Source: Promethearchaeota archaeon (lineage in GTDB: Archaea; Asgardarchaeota; Lokiarchaeia; Sigynarchaeales; SOKP01). Taken from it: DNA of 10,030 bases. The notes below the pieces were generated by a model. The model was not told where the DNA came from. It made no database searches and worked only from the letters and a program-made list of their open reading frames with translations. Position numbers and translations under genes: made by a program. Below, piece by piece: positions 6,146-10,030 of this stretch (positions are counted from its first letter, which is position 1; each line of letters begins with the position of its first letter). Location of the stretch: NCBI GenBank assembly GCA_019058515.1, contig JAHPYY010000220.1:1-10030 (forward strand), given 5' to 3'.

Positions 6146-6637
6146 TTAAGGTATTTCTATAATCTCAGGTGGGAGGTCTAAATCAATAATTTCAAATCCT
6201 AGATATATTACTCCAACTGTACCTTTAATAGTTAGAGAAATGGAAGCTCCAAGAGCTATTTCTTGAATCAGTTCGTCATTTAGCTCGATCTCGCCGGACA
6301 AGGTCTCTGTTTTTGTCTCTCCTATTGGAAATTCGCTGGTTATTGGATCTCCAATCGGATTATCTTCAGCGTCGTACATCCCCAAATTTAGAGTAAGCGA
6401 TTTTGGGATGAATCCTAAACTTGGAGTGGTTAAAGTAATATTTACAGCATAAAATATAGTTTTATTATCTTGACTAAATTCAAATGTTGGTTTGCTAACT
6501 TCTACATCGATATCATCTGGATTAAACGATGTGAGGCTTATTGCGATATCTGCTCCAATAATTGCTATAGGAATAATTATCACTGCAGCAACTATAACTA
6601 CTATAACTACGATACTGGCTGATTTCCTCATATGCAT
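6146..6637 (-). CDS. Membrane-anchored protein with a beta-rich, LEA2/WHy-like ectodomain
   Basis: A 163-residue protein when started at the ATG at 6637; a TTG at 6640 and an ATG at 6631 are close alternatives, and no Shine-Dalgarno separates them. Residues about 8-30 are one long hydrophobic helix (VVIVVIVAAVIIIPIAIIGA) preceded by Arg/Lys, so the remainder should lie outside the membrane. The rest has alternating hydrophobic and polar residues typical of beta strands, including FYAVNITLTTPSLGFIPKSLTLNLGMY and a closing strand SISLTIKGTVGVIYLG. This pattern (a 'function in one strand, NPS-like turn, paired strands' rhythm) recalls the LEA14/WHy fold, but I recognise the fold style only and do not assign function. 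There are no cysteines and no catalytic motif. It precedes nothing obviously related; the J-domain gene lies upstream with its own promoter. Confidence 0.75.
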   Translation of the reverse strand: MHMRKSASIVVIVVIVAAVIIIPIAIIGADIAISLTSFNPDDIDVEVSKPTFEFSQDNKTIFYAVNITLTTPSLGFIPKSLTLNLGMYDAEDNPIGDPITSEFPIGETKTETLSGEIELNDELIQEIALGASISLTIKGTVGVIYLGFEIIDLDLPPEIIEIP

Positions 6638-6676
6638 CAAAGATTTCTATTTGATGAGAATAAAAAAATAGTTTAC

Positions 6677-6689
6677 ATATATAAATATG
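6677..6689 (-). promoter_or_regulatory. Putative TATA box of the beta-rich membrane protein gene
   Basis: The minus strand reads CATATTTATATAT about 45 bp upstream of the ATG at 6637, predicting a start near 6657 and a leader of about 20 nt. Confidence 0.5.
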
Positions 6690-6715
6690 TTGGACTTTAT
6701 CTAATTCGATGAAAA

Positions 6716-7069
6716 CTAAATATACATACCTTCGGGAGGTGGTTTATAATATTGAGATCTATTTCTGCTCCCAAATATCTCTCTTATAATATTCCTTAAG
6801 CTCGAATAGTTGTATCTCCTAAATAAATCGCTCATGTCGATATTTCGGGGATTATAACCTGCCTGGTCGTATATTTTTCTTTTGATGGGATCTCTAAGGG
6901 TATCGTATGCGTTCTTTATTTCGATAAATTTATCTTTCGCGCGAGGATCGGTTTTATTAAGATCAGGATGGTACTTTTTTGCGAGTCTTCTATACGCCAA
7001 CTTGATTTCGCGCTCAGAAGCGTCCTTTTCAACCTCAAGTAATTCGTAATAATCCTTCTCTTTTTTCAT
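6716..7069 (-). CDS. Short J-domain (DnaJ-like) co-chaperone
   Basis: A 117-residue protein consisting mostly of a J domain, which stimulates the ATPase of a DnaK/Hsp70 partner. Residues 6-70 hold the domain: [34 protein letters not shown] with HPD at 34-36, then helices [25 protein letters not shown]. The remaining 45 residues are basic and aromatic ([21 protein letters not shown]...PPPEGMYI) and lack the zinc finger and client-binding beta domains of true DnaJ, so no symbol is given. I choose the ATG at 7069: it starts directly at the J domain and has GTGAGG about 11 bases upstream. A longer frame from a TTG at 7114 would add 15 unrelated residues and overlap the promoter. No hsp70 or grpE gene is in the window. 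The client is unknown. Confidence 0.9.
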   Translation of the reverse strand: MKKEKDYYELLEVEKDASEREIKLAYRRLAKKYHPDLNKTDPRAKDKFIEIKNAYDTLRDPIKRKIYDQAGYNPRNIDMSDLFRRYNYSSLRNIIREIFGSRNRSQYYKPPPEGMYI

Positions 7070-7112
7070 AAAGATAGTATCCTCACTTTTGGTATGAACA
7101 AGAAAACAAACC

Positions 7113-7126
7113 AATAAATAATTTAA
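7113..7126 (-). promoter_or_regulatory. Putative TATA box of the J-domain gene
   Basis: The minus strand reads TTAAATTATTTATT about 50 bp upstream of the ATG at 7069. The predicted leader of about 25 nt contains the GTGAGG ribosome site, which agrees with the chosen start. Confidence 0.5.
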
Positions 7127-7267
7127 GGTAAGAATTTATTGAGGTTCAAGATTATGTGATTTCGAGAGTAAGGAGTTTATAACTAATTCTTTTTACATTA
7201 TAACCAAAAATTCCCCATGTTCTTCCTTCTGACCTTAGTTTTAAATGTTTGTCAGAAAAATAAACTC

Positions 7268-7278
7268 TATATAAAATT
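7268..7278 (+). promoter_or_regulatory. Putative TATA box of the cupin gene
   Basis: TATATAAAATT, a good archaeal TATA match, lies about 52 bp upstream of the ATG at 7325, predicting a leader of about 26 nt. It faces away from the J-domain promoter across a divergent spacer (7127-7267) in which I see no gene. Confidence 0.6.
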
Positions 7279-7324
7279 CGTTCACAATATTTATCATCAG
7301 AAAATCGAATACTGAAGATCAATT

Positions 7325-7675
7325 ATGAAAGTGATACGGTTTAATGCTGCAGAACGATACGAACCAGAGAAAGATTGGAATAGAGTTAACCTTTGTAATG
7401 AAGAAAATATTTCGATAGAACATTTTGTAAAACCTCCAAATCATGCTTCACCTTCCCACAGTCATCCCAATACGCAAGTTTTAGTCGTGGTTAAAGGTAG
7501 AATATCAGTTAAAACAGAAAAGGATGGAGAGATTATTTTAGAGGAAGGAGACACAGCATATATTCCCGAAAACGAAGTTCATGTTGTAAAAAATATACTG
7601 GATGAGCCATCAATAGGTATTGACATATTTGTACCAGGAAGATCGTTTGATTTCTGGTTGAAACGCAGAAAATGA
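7325..7675 (+). CDS. Small single-domain cupin protein
   Basis: A 116-residue soluble protein with one conserved beta-barrel cupin domain, the only sizeable gene on the plus strand. Motif 1 is HSHPNTQVLVVVKG, giving metal ligands H45, H47 and Q51 and the closing G58. Motif 2 is GDTAYIPENEVH, giving P81 and ligand H86. The set His-His-Gln-His is a normal cupin variant in which Gln replaces Glu, so metal binding is expected. Single-domain cupins of this size include dioxygenases, isomerases, epimerase-like enzymes and sugar or ligand sensors, and nothing here separates these. The short tail ends FDFWLKRRK. The ATG follows a good TATA box by about 52 bp but has only a weak purine stretch (GAAGAT) upstream. 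The gene is divergent from the J-domain gene and convergent with the ACT-domain gene. Confidence 0.9.
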   Translation: MKVIRFNAAERYEPEKDWNRVNLCNEENISIEHFVKPPNHASPSHSHPNTQVLVVVKGRISVKTEKDGEIILEEGDTAYIPENEVHVVKNILDEPSIGIDIFVPGRSFDFWLKRRK

Positions 7676-7754
7676 TTTCTTAGTTCCCTAACGCTTTAAC
7701 CGTTTTACCTATATCGTCAACTCAAAGGACTAAGAAATAAATTTCTCTAAAATA

Positions 7755-7760
7755 AGGAGG
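7755..7760 (+). promoter_or_regulatory. Consensus Shine-Dalgarno AGGAGG before a micro-ORF
   Basis: AAGGAGG followed by ATCC and an ATG at 7765. It is among the strongest ribosome-binding matches in the window, with a slightly short spacing of four bases. Confidence 0.45.
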
Positions 7761-7764
7761 ATCC

Positions 7765-7830
7765 ATGGTAATATCCGAGTTTAAGGCAACTATAGAGATT
7801 ATTTTCGTATTCATCTATAAAAGCTCGTAA
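7765..7830 (+). CDS. Candidate 21-residue micro-ORF
   Basis: From the ATG at 7765 the frame reads MVISEFKATIEIIFVFIYKS then S and a TAA at 7828-7830. The peptide has a short hydrophobic stretch (IEIIFVFIY) flanked by charged residues, so it could be membrane-associated. Its support is the AGGAGG site directly upstream. It lies 89 bp after the cupin stop on the same strand, so it could be the second gene of a cupin transcript. Its last 16 bases overlap the 3' end of the ACT-domain gene on the other strand. A frame this short can arise by chance; translation is plausible but unproven. Confidence 0.3.
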   Translation: MVISEFKATIEIIFVFIYKSS

Positions 7831-8216
7831 TCTCCCTTTGTTTCTAAAATTTTATGTGCCTTTTCAATATCGTTTACTCCTAGAACCAAAAGATTGTTCT
7901 CACCGAAATATATTAAGTCTATATTGATACCCGCATTAGCTAATTTACGAGTAAGCTTTCCTACCATTCCTGGTTGGCCTATAATACCAGTAAAGTCCAT
8001 AACTAGCACATCTCTTACCGCACGTACTTCAAAGCCGTTTTCTTCGAGAAATTTCCTAGCTACTTCATTTTTTTCGACTAAAATGTGAAGGGTTCCTTGA
8101 TCTTTATAAGAAAACCCACATATTCCTTCCACATTAAGACTATGTTTACCTAAGATCTCGCTTATGTCCGCTATTTTTCCTGGTTCGTTTTTTAAAAAAA
8201 TAGTTAAATCTTTCAT
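7815..8216 (-). CDS. Tandem ACT-domain protein
   Basis: A 133-residue protein made of two ACT domains and nothing else. ACT domains bind small ligands, usually amino acids, and regulate enzymes or transcription. Domain 1 (about 1-65) begins DLTIFLKNEPGKIADISEILG, with the typical 'NEPGKI..I...L' helix start. Domain 2 (about 72-133) has the matching turn GQPGMVGKLTRKLANAGINI followed by a strand LIYFGENNLLVLGV. There is no catalytic or DNA-binding domain, so it probably acts as a free-standing regulatory or ligand-binding subunit. No amino-acid biosynthesis gene adjoins it to indicate a partner. The ATG at 8216 opens directly on the first beta strand; there is no clear Shine-Dalgarno. The 3' end overlaps the possible micro-ORF on the opposite strand. 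Confidence 0.88.
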   Translation of the reverse strand: MKDLTIFLKNEPGKIADISEILGKHSLNVEGICGFSYKDQGTLHILVEKNEVARKFLEENGFEVRAVRDVLVMDFTGIIGQPGMVGKLTRKLANAGINIDLIYFGENNLLVLGVNDIEKAHKILETKGDYELL

Positions 8217-8318
8217 AAATTCAAATGCCCATTTGACTTCTTGCTAATTTTTTCCCATTATGGTCGGTATTTACTATTTTGCTATAATATTAATTGGGAA
8301 TTGTTTCTAATAAAACTG

Positions 8319-8975
8319 CTATTTATTTGAAGTGGTTTTGAATTTCACATTTGTGAATATTCGTATCCCTAATAAACATAATGCGATTATTTGGTGCGAT
8401 ACAACTATGCCCAGAATCCTCTCGTCTTGAGCGATTGCAATTGCTCCTATAGCTAACCCCATTACTATAGCAACTATTAGAAACAACGCGATCAATGTTA
8501 TTGTGTTTTTTCTCTTTACTCCCATTCCAATCCATATACTTATTATACTTAAATTAAATGGTAAAACAAGCATGTTCATGGGCGAAACAAGAAGTTGGTA
8601 TTCAAATATCCCCACACCAAAGACAATTAAATTAATACCAATAAATAATGACATGGAAATAATACGCGTAATCTTTCTCCACAAGTGTATGTCTTCCTCC
8701 CATTCGATATAGGACAAAACGCGATTTAAAATGCCCTCCTTTTGGTTCCTCTTTTTAAAAATCACCTCTTTCTTGCGTAAAAGGACTCCTACGATTAACA
8801 GAAGCAACACTACTAACACCAACCCACATTCTAAATAAACCATGAATGGATAATGATATATTGGCGGATCATCTTCGATTGGGACTATAATGGTAATTAT
8901 TAGAATACATACAAGTGCTACAATGTAAGTCAATATCAAACCTATAATCAAACTTATTTTATCTATAGATTTCAT
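8319..8975 (-). CDS. Six-helix integral membrane protein, function unknown
   Basis: A 218-residue membrane protein when started at the ATG at 8975; a TTG at 8984 would add three residues. Six hydrophobic helices can be read, at about 7-32, 44-67, 105-127, 130-152, 156-180 and 187-208. A charged loop between helices 2 and 3 carries RKKEVIFKKRNQKEG and WEEDIHLWRK. The C-terminal tail is short and basic (NVKFKTTSNK). I see no conserved motif of a known transporter, channel or protease. Upstream on the minus strand lies an ATATTATC-type TATA element (about 9008-9019) and then the inverted-repeat cluster at 9042-9100. Gene reality is well supported by the continuous helical pattern; function is unknown. 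Confidence 0.8.
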   Translation of the reverse strand: MKSIDKISLIIGLILTYIVALVCILIITIIVPIEDDPPIYHYPFMVYLECGLVLVVLLLLIVGVLLRKKEVIFKKRNQKEGILNRVLSYIEWEEDIHLWRKITRIISMSLFIGINLIVFGVGIFEYQLLVSPMNMLVLPFNLSIISIWIGMGVKRKNTITLIALFLIVAIVMGLAIGAIAIAQDERILGIVVSHQIIALCLLGIRIFTNVKFKTTSNK

Positions 8976-9041
8976 CCTGAACAAAATACAGTTAAGTAAA
9001 GAAAGATAATATAGATTTTCATATGGTTAAAAGAAATTTAC

Positions 9042-9100
9042 GATAACTCAGTTATCTTAAAATAATTTTAACTTTTCAATAAAATTCTATTTTGAAAAGT
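9042..9100. repeat. Cluster of three adjacent inverted repeats
   Basis: Three perfect inverted repeats stand side by side. First, 9042-9056 is GATAACT-C-AGTTATC. Second, 9057-9071 is TTAAAAT-A-ATTTTAA. Third, 9071-9079 ACTTTTCAA pairs with 9092-9100 TTGAAAAGT around a 12-base loop. The cluster lies downstream of the gene at 9169-9612 and 20-90 bp upstream of the likely promoter of the gene at 8319-8975. It could be an operator for a dimeric regulator or an RNA structure at the end of the upstream transcript. Confidence 0.6.
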
Positions 9101-9168
9101 ATACTTTAAAATTCTTTACTATAATTACAATTTGTTAAGATAGGATTGAATAAATTAAACACGCATTT

Positions 9169-9612
9169 CTACCCTATGATTAATTTTTCTGCTATAGCTA
9201 GTGCAATCATTACTTGCTCAAGCTCGGGTTTTCCCGCGTAACTCATGTACCAATAGAAAACGAGGCATATTAAGCATGGCACGGTTAAAATAATCCCTAT
9301 TATATCGTTCCACCAGAGCCAAAAAGGTATTCCAATTAAGGCGAATAGGAACATCACTCCCCAAATTTTCCAAAATTTTTTTTGATTGTCGTTCATGTAG
9401 CATTTATACATGAGATCTCCTTTGTAACTAACCGCGTGAAAGCTTCCTTTGGTAAAGTGTAAAGTCGAAAGCTCGTAGGAGATGTTCTCCTCGTCGTATA
9501 TTACTTCCTTTATTCTAACTTTGGATCGTTCCATTTCTTTTTTAAACGCTCTGGCGAACTCTCCCACTAAATGTCCTTTCTCTTTAACTTCCGTGTACCC
9601 TAGTTCTGCCAT
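9169..9612 (-). CDS. Two-helix membrane protein with soluble N-terminal domain, function unknown
   Basis: A 147-residue protein. Residues 1-80 look soluble and mixed alpha/beta (MAELGYTEVKEKGHL, then KVRIKEVIYDEENISYELSTLHF and SFHAVSYKGDLMYKCYMND). Two hydrophobic helices follow at about 84-101 and 104-124, joined by a short WWND turn. The C-terminal segment KPELEQVMIALAIAEKLIIG is amphipathic. The helix pair makes a hairpin that would leave both the N-terminal domain and the tail on the same side, probably cytoplasmic. I do not recognise the family. The ATG at 9612 lies about 27 bp downstream of a TATA-like ATTTAAATACC, which fits a leaderless transcript. Confidence 0.75.
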   Translation of the reverse strand: MAELGYTEVKEKGHLVGEFARAFKKEMERSKVRIKEVIYDEENISYELSTLHFTKGSFHAVSYKGDLMYKCYMNDNQKKFWKIWGVMFLFALIGIPFWLWWNDIIGIILTVPCLICLVFYWYMSYAGKPELEQVMIALAIAEKLIIG

Positions 9613-9632
9613 ACTTTCGTAATAGTTAAAAT

Positions 9633-9643
9633 GGTATTTAAAT
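9633..9643 (-). promoter_or_regulatory. Putative TATA box of the two-helix membrane protein gene
   Basis: The minus strand reads ATTTAAATACC centred about 27 bp upstream of the ATG at 9612, the spacing expected for a leaderless archaeal mRNA. No Shine-Dalgarno is present, which agrees. Confidence 0.5.
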
Positions 9644-9659
9644 GTATTTAGTGGGAATC

Positions 9660-9689
9660 TGCGTTATTTAAATCGTTAGAGGTAACGCA
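9660..9689. repeat. Seven-bp inverted repeat upstream of a promoter
   Basis: TGCGTTA (9660-9666) pairs exactly with TAACGCA (9683-9689) across 16 bases. It lies about 17-45 bp upstream of the TATA box of the gene at 9169-9612, a position where archaeal regulators often bind. It may also be chance. Confidence 0.4.
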
Positions 9690-9768
9690 ATCGCTGAGTC
9701 TCGCAAAGATATATTTCAAAGTTAAACGCAGTTGTTTGATAAATACGATCAGTTATACTTTTCAAAAA

Positions 9769-9978
9769 CTATGAATAGATGGGAAATAGAGGTAAAAGAA
9801 AAAAAAAATAAATAAATCCTCCCTCATGTAGAGGGTTAAGGCGATCGCACTCAGGACAATTTGTATAATCGGCTTCGAGGTTGTCCCTGTAGCAGTAAAA
9901 GCAGTACACTACGCTATCCGTTGCCGCCATTTTTAAAAAGTCGTTAAGTTGGTTAAGCGTTAATTTGTAGGGACTCAT
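9769..9978 (-). CDS. Small zinc-ribbon protein with hydrophobic tail
   Basis: A 69-residue protein from the ATG at 9978. Cysteines 26, 29, 41 and 44 form CFYC-x11-CPEC, a zinc-ribbon that most likely binds one zinc ion; such small ribbons serve in nucleic-acid or protein contacts, and the role here is unknown. The N-terminal 20 residues (MSPYKLTLNQLNDFLKMAAT) look helical. The last 15 residues (FIYFFFLLPLFPIYS) are hydrophobic and odd for a ribbon protein. They are encoded by a T10 tract following a hairpin (9821-9835), which looks like a terminator lying inside the frame. The natural end may thus have been lost by mutation or by a miscounted homopolymer. An AAGG purine stretch lies about ten bases upstream of the ATG. 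Confidence 0.7.
   Translation of the reverse strand: MSPYKLTLNQLNDFLKMAATDSVVYCFYCYRDNLEADYTNCPECDRLNPLHEGGFIYFFFLLPLFPIYS
9799..9835 (-). terminator. Hairpin plus T10 tract inside the zinc-ribbon frame
   Basis: On the minus strand CCCTC-TACAT-GAGGG (9835-9821) is followed by AGGATTTATTTA and ten T. Stem plus U-run is the form of an intrinsic terminator. It lies 28-66 bases before the stop codon of the zinc-ribbon gene rather than after it. Confidence 0.45.
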
Positions 9979-10030
9979 GTTAGAACCTTACCTCTCCCGC
10001 GTCTAATTAAGGATATCATTACCAACCAAA

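Noticed and set aside
7070..7114. Upstream extension of the J-domain gene to a TTG at 7114
   Set aside because: The added residues are not J-domain-like, the extension overlaps the predicted TATA box, and a good ribosome site lies just before the ATG at 7069.
8323..8535. Second minus-strand frame inside the six-helix membrane protein
   Set aside because: It is an overlapping out-of-frame shadow with Ser/Asn/Arg-rich sequence, while the main frame shows a continuous transmembrane pattern.
9979..10030. Possible RNA gene in the more GC-rich right edge
   Set aside because: Only 52 bases are visible; no tRNA arms or T-loop consensus can be traced, and the segment fits the leader of the zinc-ribbon gene.

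Overview
The window looks archaeal and most likely comes from an Asgard archaeon (Lokiarchaeia-like). The evidence is AT-rich intergenic DNA with TATA-box promoters about 20-55 bp upstream of starts, T-rich tracts after stop codons, Shine-Dalgarno sequences of the AAGGTGA/AGGAGG type, and secreted acidic proteins ending in an 'IPGY + transmembrane helix + RRNR/KRNK' tail of the kind common in Asgard surface proteins. The lineage call is an inference from style, since no marker gene is present. Almost every gene lies on the minus strand; only a cupin gene and a possible 21-residue micro-ORF lie on the plus strand.

Layout from left to right. 1-625: the N-terminal half of a MelB-type (GPH family) sugar:cation symporter, cut by the window edge. 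626-966: non-coding spacer with a possible decayed reading frame. 967-3499: a tandem family of three paralogous membrane-anchored extracellular proteins. Two are intact and share a conserved promoter block; the third (3058-3499) has lost its 5' half and is a pseudogene. 3623-5958: a Gfo/Idh/MocA NAD(P)-dependent oxidoreductase and, upstream of it, a zinc-dependent PIG-L/LmbE N-deacetylase, probably a two-gene sugar or amino-sugar unit. 6146-6637: a membrane-anchored beta-rich protein. 6716-7069: a minimal J-domain co-chaperone. 7325-7675 (+): a small single-domain cupin. 7815-8216: a tandem ACT-domain regulator. 8319-8975 and 9169-9612: two membrane proteins of unknown function, separated by an unusual cluster of inverted repeats (9042-9100). 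9769-9978: a small CxxC...CxxC zinc-ribbon protein whose 3' end overlaps a terminator-like hairpin plus T-tract.

The clearest functional theme is carbohydrate handling: a sugar symporter, a GlcNAc-type deacetylase and a sugar-type oxidoreductase lie within 6 kb. The surface-protein array between them may be unrelated or may act at the cell envelope. I see no CRISPR array, tRNA, rRNA, transposase or phage gene. I found no convincing new multi-gene system. The most unusual items are the expanding and decaying surface-protein family with its copied promoter, the triple inverted-repeat cluster, the in-ORF terminator and the micro-ORF with a consensus Shine-Dalgarno sequence.
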